Assembly (NCBI RefSeq): GCF_902706035.1
Contig: NZ_CACSJA010000035.1
Span: 1-54,523, forward strand
Direction of reading: 5' to 3'
From: Pantoea sp. 18069
GTDB lineage: Bacteria > Pseudomonadota > Gammaproteobacteria > Burkholderiales > Burkholderiaceae_C
Length of the DNA: 54,523 nucleotides
Shown in pieces: positions 18,452 to 26,022 of this stretch. The notes below the pieces were generated by a model. The model worked only from the letters and a program-made list of their open reading frames with translations, was not told the origin of the DNA and ran no database searches. A program made the translations under genes and the position numbers. The first letter of the stretch is position 1. Each line of letters opens with the position of its first letter.

Positions 18452-19861
18452 ATGAAAAAACCCCGCCCCCGCTCCGTAAGCACCGCCGCAACGCAGGCCG
18501 ATTCCGGCTTCAGCTACAGCCGCCCCTTCTTTGAAGACCTTGTGGACCGTGCCTTGGTGCATGCCAAGAAGCTTGGCGCCACCGACGCCGGCGCCGAAGC
18601 CTCCGAGGGCTGCGGCCTGTCGGTGAGCGTGCGCAAGGGCGCCCTGGAGACCGTGGAACGCAACCGCGACAAGTCGCTGGGCGTGACCGTCTACCTGGGA
18701 AACCGCCGCGGCAATGCCAGCACCTCCGACTTCTCCGATGCCGCGATTGCACAGACCGTGCAGGCCGCGTACGACATCGCGCGCTTCACCGCCGAAGACC
18801 CCACGGGCGGCTTGCCCGATGCCGCCGACATCGCCGAACCCGGCACGCACCGTGACCTCGACCTGTTCCACCCCTGGGCGATCACCAGCGAAGAGGCCGC
18901 CGCCATCGCCATGGAATGCGAAGCCGCGGCGCTCAAGACGCACAAGCGCATCACCAACAGCGAAGGCGCGGGCGTCTCGGCCCAGCAAAGCCATTTCTTC
19001 AGCGCGCATTCGAATGGTTTTCGCGGCGGCTATGCGAGCTCGCGCCACAGCCTGTCGGTCGCGCCCATTGCCTCGCTGCCCGGGCGCAACGCCGAAATGC
19101 AGCGCGACGCCTGGTACAGCTCTATGCGCGCGGCTTCCGAGCTGGCGTCGCCGGCCGAAGTCGGCCGCTACGCCGCGCAGCGCGCGCTCAGCCGCCTGGG
19201 CAGCCGCAAGATTCCGACCACCGAATGCCCTGTGCTGTTCGAATCCACGCTGGCCGCGGGCCTGCTGGGCGGCTTCGTGCACGCGGTCAGCGGCGGTGCG
19301 CTCTACCGCAAGACCAGCTTCCTGCTCGACTCGCTGGGCAAGCCGGTGTTCCCCAAGCACATCGATGTGCTCGAGGACCCGTTCATCCTGCGCGGCAAGG
19401 GCAGCTCGCCGTTCGATGAAGAAGGCGTGCGCGTGCAGCCGCGCAAGGTCGTCGATGCGGGCCGCGTGCAAGGCTATTTCCTGTCGAGCTACTCGGCGCG
19501 CAAGCTGGGCATGAAGACCACGGGCAACTCCGGCGGCTCGCACAACCTGGTCATGAGCTCGCGCCTCACGCGCGAAGGCGATGACCTCGATGCGATGCTC
19601 AAGAAGCTGGGCACGGGTCTGTTCGTGATCGAACTCATGGGCCAGGGCGTGAACTACGTGACCGGCGACTATTCGCGCGGCGCGAGCGGCTTCTGGGTCG
19701 AGAACGGTGAAATCGCTTTCCCTGTGCATGAAATCACCATCGCCGGCAACCTCAAGACCATGTTCAAGGGCATTCAAGCCATCGGTGCCGACGCCTACAA
19801 CTATGGCGCCAAGACCGTGGGTTCGGTGCTGATCAACCGCATGAAGGTTGCGGGTAGTTAA
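18452..19861 (+). CDS. pmbA: Metalloprotease PmbA (TldE)
   Basis: Subunit of the TldD/TldE metalloprotease, which matures some modified peptides and affects antitoxin turnover. 469 residues from the ATG at 18452. Family features: GLSVSVRKGALETVERNRDK, LGVTVYLGNRRGNASTSDFS, SSPFDEEGVRVQPRKVV, and the C-terminal GVNYVTGDYSRGASGFWVEN. TldE itself lacks the zinc HExxxH of TldD, and none is seen here. tldD is not in the window. Followed by a clear terminator. Confidence 0.95.
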   Translation: MKKPRPRSVSTAATQADSGFSYSRPFFEDLVDRALVHAKKLGATDAGAEASEGCGLSVSVRKGALETVERNRDKSLGVTVYLGNRRGNASTSDFSDAAIAQTVQAAYDIARFTAEDPTGGLPDAADIAEPGTHRDLDLFHPWAITSEEAAAIAMECEAAALKTHKRITNSEGAGVSAQQSHFFSAHSNGFRGGYASSRHSLSVAPIASLPGRNAEMQRDAWYSSMRAASELASPAEVGRYAAQRALSRLGSRKIPTTECPVLFESTLAAGLLGGFVHAVSGGALYRKTSFLLDSLGKPVFPKHIDVLEDPFILRGKGSSPFDEEGVRVQPRKVVDAGRVQGYFLSSYSARKLGMKTTGNSGGSHNLVMSSRLTREGDDLDAMLKKLGTGLFVIELMGQGVNYVTGDYSRGASGFWVENGEIAFPVHEITIAGNLKTMFKGIQAIGADAYNYGAKTVGSVLINRMKVAGS

Positions 19862-19882
19862 GCGATTCGATTTGCGTGGATG

Positions 19883-19918
19883 AAGGCCTGTGCCAGCGAT
19901 GGCCCAGGCCTTTTTTTG
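19883..19918 (+). terminator. Intrinsic terminator after pmbA
   Basis: AAGGCCTG ... CAGGCCTT stem followed by a T-run (TTTTTTT), about 20 nt beyond the pmbA stop. Confidence 0.9.
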
Positions 19919-19989
19919 CGCTTGCTGGCGGCGCAAGGGAACCGGGGCCGCCGGGATGTGTCTGACCCTCTTTGCACCAAGGATTTTTC

Positions 19990-20370
19990 ATGCGCGTGAT
20001 GACTCCCACTCTTTCCTGCCTGCGCGTAGCCGCTGCCGGCCTGCTGCTGGCGCTGCCGTTCGGCGCCGCCATGGCCCAGGGTGCCCACCACGGCCATGGC
20101 GCGCCGGCCCAGGCCTCGCCCATGCAGCGCGCCTATGTCGAGTCCATGGGCAAGATGCATGCCGACATGGAAAAGAGCGCGGCCGAAACCGACGCCGATG
20201 TGGCCTTTGCCAAAGGCATGCTGGCCCACCATGAAGGCGCGATCGCGATGGCGCGCATCCAGCTGCAATACGGCAAGGACCCGGCCATGCGCCAGCTCGC
20301 GCAGGAAGTGATCGCGGCGCAGGACAAGGAAATCCAGCTGATGCAGGACTGGCTCAAGGCCAGGCGCTGA
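19990..20370 (+). CDS. Exported DUF305 protein
   Basis: Small periplasmic helical protein, 126 residues from the ATG at 19990. Signal peptide of 29 residues ending AAMA|Q. The mature N-terminus is His-rich (GAHHGHG). The core DUF305 motif is FAKGMLAHHEGAIAMARIQL, followed by a helix ending QAQDKEIQLM-like (AAQDKEIQLMQDW). Members of this ferritin-like family are often linked to copper. The His and Met residues here would allow metal binding, but this is inference. Confidence 0.88.
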   Translation: MRVMTPTLSCLRVAAAGLLLALPFGAAMAQGAHHGHGAPAQASPMQRAYVESMGKMHADMEKSAAETDADVAFAKGMLAHHEGAIAMARIQLQYGKDPAMRQLAQEVIAAQDKEIQLMQDWLKARR

Positions 20371-20380
20371 GGCGGCAGCC

Positions 20381-20540
20381 CGGCCCCTCGACCCTTCGAC
20401 CCTTCGACAAGTTCAGGACTCGGGGTGAGAGGTGGTTTCAGGGCGCGGTGAAAAATCCGTTCGGGCCGAGCCCGTCGAAGCCCGGTATTCAACGGGGGCG
20501 GCCGTTCGTGTGGAGTCGGTCGAAAGATGAGCGGCCTGCC
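20381..20540. repeat. CCCTTCGAC-type intergenic repeat sequence
   Basis: Contains tandem CGACCCTTCGACCCTTCGAC at 20389-20408, then CAAGTTCAGGACTC, and a divergent inverted form (GAGCCCGTCGAAGCCCG) 70 bp later. The same tandem motif recurs at 45754-45770 next to mltB. It resembles the REP-like extragenic palindromes common in this group. No gene is visible. Confidence 0.45.
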
Positions 20541-20563
20541 GCCCGATACACCCACAGCACGAA

Positions 20564-20590
20564 AAAAGAGCGCCCTCGGGCGCTCCATTG
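20564..20590 (-). terminator. Intrinsic terminator after yqeY
   Basis: GAGCGCCC-GA-GGGCGCTC on the minus strand followed by TTTTTT; it lies 20 nt beyond the yqeY stop. It may also slow plus-strand readthrough. Confidence 0.85.
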
Positions 20591-20607
20591 CGATGATGCG
20601 CGGCGTA

Positions 20608-21054
20608 TCAGCCGGCCAGCGCAGCCTTCACGGCGGCAGACACCTGGCCCATATCGGCCTTGCCCGCGAGTTGGGTCTTTACCGCGCCCATGACCTTGCC
20701 CATGTCGCCCGGGCCCTTGGCGCCGAGTTCGGCGACGATGGCCTGCACGGCGGCAGTGACTTCCTCGGCCGACATGCGCTGGGGCAGGTAGACCTTGAGC
20801 ACTTCGAGCTCGGCCTTTTCCTTGTCGACCAGGTCCTGGCGGCCTGCGGTCTCGAACGCGGCAATGCTGTCCTTGCGCTGCTTGATCAGCTTGTCGACGA
20901 TGGCGATGATGGCCACATCGTCGAGCACCACGCGCTCATCGACTTCCTTTTGCTTCATGGCCGCCATCAGCATGCGAATGGTGCCCAGGCGCTCGCTGTC
21001 CTTGGCGCGCATGGCGGTCTTCATGTCTTCTGTGATCTGGTCTTTGAGGCTCAT
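20608..21054 (-). CDS. yqeY: GatB/YqeY domain protein
   Basis: 148-residue protein consisting of the YqeY fold related to the tRNA-binding tail of GatB. Signatures: MSLKDQITEDMKTAMRAKDS, LGTIRMLMAAMKQKEVD, VYLPQRMSAEEVTAAVQAIV and the glycine-rich GPGDMGKVMGAVK. The start at 21054 is preceded by a good purine-rich site (CAGGAGAAAT). Commonly found with rpsU, as here (rpsU-yqeY on the minus strand), although a terminator-like hairpin separates them. Role probably linked to translation or amidotransferase activity but not defined. Confidence 0.93.
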   Translation of the reverse strand: MSLKDQITEDMKTAMRAKDSERLGTIRMLMAAMKQKEVDERVVLDDVAIIAIVDKLIKQRKDSIAAFETAGRQDLVDKEKAELEVLKVYLPQRMSAEEVTAAVQAIVAELGAKGPGDMGKVMGAVKTQLAGKADMGQVSAAVKAALAG

Positions 21055-21106
21055 GGCATTTCTCCTGAGGGTGGAAATAGGCAATCGGAAATCGTAATTC
21101 GGAAAA

Positions 21107-21143
21107 CAAAAAACCCGCGCCTGGCGTCCCGAGCGCGGGTTTG
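21107..21143 (-). terminator. Intrinsic terminator/attenuator between rpsU and yqeY
   Basis: On the minus strand AAACCCGCGC ... GCGCGGGTTTTTT forms a stem followed by a T-run, 25 nt after the rpsU stop. It should set rpsU apart from, or reduce readthrough into, yqeY. Confidence 0.85.
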
Positions 21144-21167
21144 CGGCTTTTGAAGGCCGGCTTGAGC

Positions 21168-21380
21168 TTAGTACAGCTTCTTGGGCAGCTGCATGCTGCG
21201 AACGCGCTTGTAGTGACGCTTCACGGCAGCGGCCTTCTTGCGCTTGCGCTCGGAAGTGGGCTTCTCGTAGAACTCGCGAGCGCGCAGGTCGGTCAGCAGG
21301 CCGAGCTTTTCGATCGTGCGCTTGAAGCGACGCAGAGCGACGTCATAGGGTTCGTTTTCTTTTACGCGGATGGTGGTCAT
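21168..21380 (-). CDS. rpsU: 30S ribosomal protein S21
   Basis: 70-residue basic protein; MTTIRVKENEPYDVALRRFK at the N-terminus, the Arg/Lys-rich SERKRKKAAAVKRH and the ending MQLPKKLY are typical of betaproteobacterial S21. Needed for initiation on structured leaders. Its likely promoter is ~130 bp upstream at the end of yhiN, leaving a long leader. Confidence 0.98.
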   Translation of the reverse strand: MTTIRVKENEPYDVALRRFKRTIEKLGLLTDLRAREFYEKPTSERKRKKAAAVKRHYKRVRSMQLPKKLY

Positions 21381-21510
21381 TAGCTAATGTTTCCAAATAT
21401 TTGTTGCCGACAGCGGGCGCACGGGAGATCGAGCCTGTGCGCCATGTGCGGCGGTTGTTCCCCGTCTATAACTAGTATTGGCCGACGGGGCATTGCCAGC
21501 AAAGCCAAGG

Positions 21511-21516
21511 ATTATA
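21511..21516 (-). promoter_or_regulatory. Likely -10 box of the rpsU promoter
   Basis: On the minus strand a perfect TATAAT overlaps the last codons of the yhiN gene. A weak -35 (TCTGCA) lies 17 bp upstream. A near-copy of this stretch (ACTAGT-TATAG) lies 41 bp downstream. Transcription from here would give an rpsU leader of ~125 nt. Confidence 0.4.
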
Positions 21517-22744
21517 GACTAGTAATTGCCGGCTGCAGAGAATTCGCGCAGGCATGGGCACTGGCCCAGGCCCACTGGAAGTTGTAGCCGCCCAGCCAGC
21601 CCGTGATGTCGACCACTTCGCCTATGCAAAACAGGCCGGGCTGCGCCCGGCACTCCATGGTCTGCTGCGACAGCACGCGGGTGTCGACGCCGCCGAGCGT
21701 GACTTCGGCTTTCTTGTAGCCTTCCGAACCATTGGGCGTGATTTCCCAGCGGCTCAGGCGCTCGGCGAGGCGGTTCAAGGCCTTGTCCGAAGCTTCGGCC
21801 ACGGGCCGCTGCCATTCGGCGTCCTGGGCGACCCAGGCATCGGCCAGGCGGCTGGGCAGCCAGGCGGTGAGCTCGTTGGCGATCAGCTTGCGCGAACGCA
21901 GCTTGGCCTGTGCCAGTGCCGCGGCCAAATCCACATTGGGCGCGAGGTTGATAGACAAGGGCGTGCCCGGCTGCCAGTAGCTCGAGATCTGCAGCACGGC
22001 GGGGCCCGACAGGCCGCGGTGGGTGAACAGCAGGTCTTCGTGGAAGGCCATGCGCTCCTTCTTGCTGCCGGTGCTGATTTCGACCGGCAGCGCCAGGCCC
22101 GACAACTGCGCATAGGGTGCCCAGGCGTCGCCATCGAACGTCAGCGGCACCAGGCCCGGCGTGCGCTCGATCAGCGGCAGGCCGAACTGCTGGGCCAGCC
22201 GGTAGCCGAAGTCGGTCGCGCCGATCTTGGGAATCGACAGGCCGCCGGTGGCAATCACCAGGTTGGGTGCACGCACCGGGCCGCGGTCGGTGGCCAGCAG
22301 GTAGCCGCCTTCGCCATGGCTGACGCTGCCTGCCTTGCACGGCTGCCAGCGTTCGACGCCGCCGGCCGCGCATTCGGCGAGCAGCATGGCGATGATGTCT
22401 TCGGCCGAGCGGTCGGCAAACAGCTGGCCCTTGTGCTTTTCATGGTGGGCAATGCCATGGCGGTCCATCAGCGCGATGAAATCCGCGGGCGTGAAGCGCG
22501 ACAGCGCCGAGCGGCAGAACTGCGGATTGCGGCCGACGAAGTGCCTGTGCGGCTGGCGCACATCGAGTTCACGGTTGGTGAAATTGCAGCGCCCGCCCCC
22601 CGAAATGCGGATCTTTTCGGCGACCTTGGCCGCATGGTCGATGAGCAGCACCTTGAGGCCGCGCTGGCCCGCCTGGGCGGCGCAGAAAAGGCCGGCAGCG
22701 CCGGCGCCGAGAATGATGGCGTCGTAGGAAAGAGGGGTGGTCAC
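21512..22744 (-). CDS. YhiN/HI0933-family flavoprotein
   Basis: FAD-dependent oxidoreductase of the HI0933-like (BaiN/YhiN) family, about 410 residues. Dinucleotide-binding motif GAGAAGLFCAAQAG with the following acidic LLIDH, then the family signature ISGGGRCNFTN and the C-terminal VVDITGWLGGYNFQWAWASA. The substrate is unknown; some relatives are annotated as 3-dehydro-bile acid reductases or aminoacetone oxidases. The start is uncertain: a GTG at 22744 (VTTPLSYDAIILGAG) fits the family best, while the frame is open to an ATG at 22822. Confidence 0.9.
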   Translation of the reverse strand: MTTPLSYDAIILGAGAAGLFCAAQAGQRGLKVLLIDHAAKVAEKIRISGGGRCNFTNRELDVRQPHRHFVGRNPQFCRSALSRFTPADFIALMDRHGIAHHEKHKGQLFADRSAEDIIAMLLAECAAGGVERWQPCKAGSVSHGEGGYLLATDRGPVRAPNLVIATGGLSIPKIGATDFGYRLAQQFGLPLIERTPGLVPLTFDGDAWAPYAQLSGLALPVEISTGSKKERMAFHEDLLFTHRGLSGPAVLQISSYWQPGTPLSINLAPNVDLAAALAQAKLRSRKLIANELTAWLPSRLADAWVAQDAEWQRPVAEASDKALNRLAERLSRWEITPNGSEGYKKAEVTLGGVDTRVLSQQTMECRAQPGLFCIGEVVDITGWLGGYNFQWAWASAHACANSLQPAITSL

Positions 22745-22908
22745 AGGCAGGCAGGGCAGGTCGGTGCGCCGTAGGCGCGGATGCGCGCAGCGCCGGGAGC
22801 AGCGTTGCGGGCCAGCGCGCATTGTCCCCGAGCCGCGCTCGCTTGCCCCGGCGCACGCGAATAGCCCGCGACCGGCCGCTGGTTCGCCATGTTTTTACAA
22901 TCGCCGCC

Positions 22909-23406
22909 ATGAACCAACCTGCACACCAACTCAGCATGACCGTGCTGATGTCGCCCGACATGGCCAACTTCTCCGGCAATGTGCACGGCGGCGCGATTCT
23001 CAAGCAACTCGACCAGGTCGCCTACGCCTGCGCCAGCCGCTATGCGGGCCGCTATGTGGTCACGCTGAGCGTGGACCAGGTGATGTTCCTGCAGCCCATC
23101 CATGTGGGCGAGCTCGTGACCTTCCTGGCCAGCGTCAACCACACCGGCACCTCGTCGATGGAAGTCGGCATCAAGGTGGTCGCCGAAGACATCCGCAACC
23201 AGAGCGTGCGCCATGTCAACAGCTGCTTCTTCACCATGGTCGCCGTGGATGACGATCGCAAGACCGTGCCCGTTCCCCCGCTCAAGCCGTCGAACTACGA
23301 CGAGCGCCGCCGCTGGGGCGCGGCCGTGCTGCGCAAGCAGATCCGCAAGGAACAGGCCGAGCGCTTCGAGCAGGTGCGGCAGGCGGCAACACTGAGCACC
23401 CCCTGA
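22909..23406 (+). CDS. Hotdog-fold acyl-CoA thioesterase (YciA-like)
   Basis: Hydrolyses acyl-CoA to CoA and fatty acid. 165 residues from the ATG at 22909. The active-site helix NVHGGAILKQLDQVAYACA (N24, H26, D35), the strand VTLSVDQVMFLQPIHVGELV and GTSSMEVGIKV match the YciA/BACH group. The Lys/Arg-rich C-terminus is typical. The stop codon lies at the edge of intergenic repeat C. Divergent from yhiN. Confidence 0.93.
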   Translation: MNQPAHQLSMTVLMSPDMANFSGNVHGGAILKQLDQVAYACASRYAGRYVVTLSVDQVMFLQPIHVGELVTFLASVNHTGTSSMEVGIKVVAEDIRNQSVRHVNSCFFTMVAVDDDRKTVPVPPLKPSNYDERRRWGAAVLRKQIRKEQAERFEQVRQAATLSTP

Positions 23407-23482
23407 GCCGCTGGCGCGGCTTCCCCCTCTCATCCTTCGGTGGAGGGGGACGACACCGTCGCTGCGGGGCGGCCCTTGCTCG
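23401..23482 (-). repeat. Intergenic repeat, copy C (inverted)
   Basis: On the minus strand: GAGCAAGGGCCGCCCCGC, the hairpin CCCCCTC/GAGGGGG around CACCGAAGG, and the terminal hairpin AGCCGC-GCCA-GCGGCT. It lies between the convergent thioesterase and cobA genes and supplies the thioesterase TGA. Confidence 0.88.
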
Positions 23483-23545
23483 GTGTCCCTCACCTGGGGG
23501 AGCGTCAGCTCTAGACGCTGCGCCGCAGGGACGGATGGGTTGTGT

Positions 23546-24334
23546 TCAGGCCACGTGTTGGGCCTGCGTCGGCGCAGCCGCCCAGGCGGCCACGCCTTGC
23601 ACCACATCGCCGACCACGATCACGCTGGGGCTTGCCAGCTTTTCGGAGTCAATGGTCGATTGCAGCGCGGCCAGCGTGGTCACGCCATGGCGCTGCTGGG
23701 GCAGGCTGGCGTTCTGGATCACGGCCACGGGCGTCTGTGGCGCCAGGCCTTGGAGCAGGCCTTGCTGGATGTGCGCTGCGCCGCGCATGCCCATGTAGAT
23801 CACCAGCGTCAGGCGCAGCTCGCGCGCCGTGATGGCCAACTGGGCCCAGTCGGTGTCATCGGCGCCGGGCTGTGCATGGCCGGTGATGAAGACCACGCCG
23901 CGCGCATGCGCGCGGTGGGTCAGCGGCGCACCCAGCGAAGTCAGGCCGGCCAGACCGGCGGTGATGCCGTTGACGATCTCGACTTCGATGCCGGCCGCGC
24001 GCAGGTGCTCGACCTCCTCGCCGCCGCGGCCGAAAATGAACGGGTCACCGCCCTTGAGCCGCACCACGTTGTCGCCGTCCAGCACGGCCTGCAGCATCAG
24101 CTTTTCGATGAACGCCTGGGGCGTGCTCTTGCAGCCGCCGCGCTTGCCCACATAGACGATGCGCGCCGTGGGCGCGGCGTGGGCGACGATGGCATCGCTG
24201 ACCAGGTCATCGACCAGCAGCACGCTCGCCGCCTGGATGGCCTTCAAGGCCTTGAGGGTCAGCAGTTCCGGGTCGCCAGGGCCGGCGCCGACCAGGGTGC
24301 AACGGCCAGTGAGTCGGGAAGAGGATTGGTTCAT
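23546..24334 (-). CDS. cobA: Uroporphyrinogen-III C-methyltransferase
   Basis: SAM-dependent methylation of uroporphyrinogen III to precorrin-2, for siroheme or cobalamin. 262 residues with the tetrapyrrole-methylase motifs LVGAGPGDPELLTLKALKAI, VVRLKGGDPFIFGRGGEE, VEIVNGITAGLAG, APLTHR, and VIYMGM. It is the stand-alone SUMT, without the CysG oxidase/ferrochelatase half. ybiB is 13 bp upstream on the same strand, so the two form an operon. Siroheme serves nitrite/sulfite reductases; none are in the window. Confidence 0.94.
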   Translation of the reverse strand: MNQSSSRLTGRCTLVGAGPGDPELLTLKALKAIQAASVLLVDDLVSDAIVAHAAPTARIVYVGKRGGCKSTPQAFIEKLMLQAVLDGDNVVRLKGGDPFIFGRGGEEVEHLRAAGIEVEIVNGITAGLAGLTSLGAPLTHRAHARGVVFITGHAQPGADDTDWAQLAITARELRLTLVIYMGMRGAAHIQQGLLQGLAPQTPVAVIQNASLPQQRHGVTTLAALQSTIDSEKLASPSVIVVGDVVQGVAAWAAAPTQAQHVA

Positions 24335-24347
24335 GGCATGAACTCCG

Positions 24348-25313
24348 TCAGACGCTGGGCGCCAGTGGGGTCGGTGCGGGCGCGGCTTCGAGCGCCTGCA
24401 CGATTTGCAAAATATAGGCGACCTGCTGGGCGATCGCCTCGGGCACGGGCAGTTCGCCCGCAAGTACGCGACGGGTGTAGTCGGCCGTGGTCGCGACATC
24501 GATGGCCTCGGGCAGGCCAGGCACTTCACTCGCCGTTCCAGGCTGCTGCTCCTGCAACAGGCGGTGCACGCCGTGCACAAAGCCGTCATAGCGCGGTGAG
24601 CGGCGCGGGTCGGCGACCACTTCACCTTCGAGCCCGCGCGACAGCAGCGCCGACGCGCCCTGGCCTTGCAGGCAGTCGTGCAGCATGCTCGCGTATTCGG
24701 GATGGGTATAGCTCGTGACCAGCACGCCGGGGCCGGCACAGGGGATGTACAGCTTGGCCGCGCTGTGGCCCGGATTGCGCAGGCCTATCACTTCGCGCAC
24801 CGCCAGCAGCCGCGCGAGCCCGGGCTGCAGTTCGCCCGTGGCAATGTGCGCGACCGTGCCGGGGGCGATTGCGGGCAATTCCTTCGACAGGTCCGTGGGC
24901 GCGTGTGTGGCCGCAATGCCCAGGGCTTGCAGCACATCGCTGGCCAGCACCCGGCGCGCTTCGGTGCGCATGCCGTGCAGCAGCACCGGCAGGCCTTCGC
25001 GCGCCAGCAGCAAGGCGAGCAGCGGCGTGAGCACCGGCAGGCGGCGCGCGCCGTTGTAGCTGGGCAGCACCACGGTCGGGCGACTGCCTGCCGCGAACTT
25101 GCGGCTGCGCGCATGCAGCGCATCGAGAAAGCCGCCCATCTCGTCGGCGGTCTCGCCCTTGATGCGCATGGCAATGCAGAACGCGCCGATTTCCAGGTCC
25201 GTGACCTGCCCGTCGAGCACCTGCCCCAGCAGATCCCGCGCCTGCGCGCGCGTGACCGCACGCGCGCCCCGCGCGCCGCGGCCTATGTCTTTGATGTAGT
25301 GGCTGATGCCCAT
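24348..25313 (-). CDS. ybiB: YbiB-like (TrpD2) DNA-binding protein
   Basis: 321 residues. Homologous in fold to anthranilate phosphoribosyltransferase: N-terminal helical domain (QARDLLGQVLDGQVTDLEIG, FCIAMRIKGETADEMGGFLD) and then the alpha/beta domain. The PRPP-binding GTGGD is absent, replaced around VVLPSYNGARRLPVLTPLLA, as in YbiB/TrpD2 proteins that bind nucleic acid rather than catalyse. Located directly before cobA. A 7-bp stem covers the region just before its start codon. Confidence 0.85.
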   Translation of the reverse strand: MGISHYIKDIGRGARGARAVTRAQARDLLGQVLDGQVTDLEIGAFCIAMRIKGETADEMGGFLDALHARSRKFAAGSRPTVVLPSYNGARRLPVLTPLLALLLAREGLPVLLHGMRTEARRVLASDVLQALGIAATHAPTDLSKELPAIAPGTVAHIATGELQPGLARLLAVREVIGLRNPGHSAAKLYIPCAGPGVLVTSYTHPEYASMLHDCLQGQGASALLSRGLEGEVVADPRRSPRYDGFVHGVHRLLQEQQPGTASEVPGLPEAIDVATTADYTRRVLAGELPVPEAIAQQVAYILQIVQALEAAPAPTPLAPSV

Positions 25314-25318
25314 GAATG

Positions 25319-25342
25319 CGCTACCTGGATTGGTTGGTAGCG
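25319..25342 (-). promoter_or_regulatory. Hairpin covering the ybiB ribosome-binding region
   Basis: CGCTACC/GGTAGCG, a perfect 7-bp stem with a 10-nt loop, ends 5 nt before the ybiB ATG. The only SD-like AGG lies in its arm on the minus strand. It could limit translation initiation. Confidence 0.35.
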
Positions 25343-25617
25343 TTATTTTCGGGTATTTTTTATAACTTTTGGTTATATGGTGGTTGCAATGGTCCGCAGA
25401 GCTTGGGTATTGCGCTACGAGTGAGGATGCTCAGGGGATTCACTGGTCGTGTGGCGCTGCATGCTCAACTCGTGTCTCGTCGCTAGGACTCCGGGGGGGC
25501 TGAAGCGCGTGTGTACCTTGCTACTAGGGGAGTTGCTTGAGGGTAGATCCTGCTTGTTGAGTGGCTATCGATCTTTGAATTCTTACGAATAAGATTCTAT
25601 ATTTTGTTAATTTTCTT
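25343..25617. other. Low-GC intergenic stretch downstream of the immunity gene
   Basis: GC drops here compared with flanking core genes. I see no gene, tRNA, repeat or transposase remnant, nor a strong terminator for the immunity gene. It marks the left boundary of the acquired toxin/immunity segment. Confidence 0.4.
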
Positions 25618-26022
25618 CTAGATATCTTCGTATGGTGCGTTGATTAGCGTAATTTCTATTTCTTTTTTTCTCTTTTCGTACCATGCATTATTTATTTTTT
25701 TGAATAGATGAAGTTCATGTTCGAATATTAATCTTCTGCTATCTTTGTTTTCTTTCCTATGGTTTAGCTCGTATTCAACGGAAATGTCGAATACGATGTC
25801 GCTTACTATCCAGTAGATTAACAGGTCAAGACTGTCGGTAGATTTTTTCTGGAAAATATTTCCCCGCTCCTCTATTATGTAGTGGTACTGGTTGTTGTTG
25901 GTATTTATGTATGGCGTTCCATCTGGTTGCGGGCTGTTGAAAACAGTTAATAATTCTTTTGGGGAATTGATTATTTTCCCAATTTCTATAATAATTTTTT
26001 GTATTTCATTGATGGTTTTCAT
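25618..26022 (-). CDS. Imm63-like immunity protein
   Basis: 134-residue acidic, AT-rich gene directly after the exoprotein gene; ATG and upstream TGA overlap (ATGA). Its conserved pattern fits the Imm63 immunity family: PDGTPYI, YHYIIEERG, LLIYWIVSDIVFDISVEYEL, and a DSRRLIFE-L...K-IN segment ending NAPYEDI. Expected role: to bind and neutralise the TNT-type toxin at the C-terminus of the preceding protein, protecting the producer and siblings. AGGA lies just before the ATG. Family assignment is from remembered motifs; the exact toxin-immunity match is inference. Confidence 0.8.
   Translation of the reverse strand: MKTINEIQKIIIEIGKIINSPKELLTVFNSPQPDGTPYINTNNNQYHYIIEERGNIFQKKSTDSLDLLIYWIVSDIVFDISVEYELNHRKENKDSRRLIFEHELHLFKKINNAWYEKRKKEIEITLINAPYEDI

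Noticed and set aside
25343..25617. Remnant orphan toxin or transposase next to the immunity gene
   Set aside because: Low GC suggested it, but all frames are short and show no recognisable motif.
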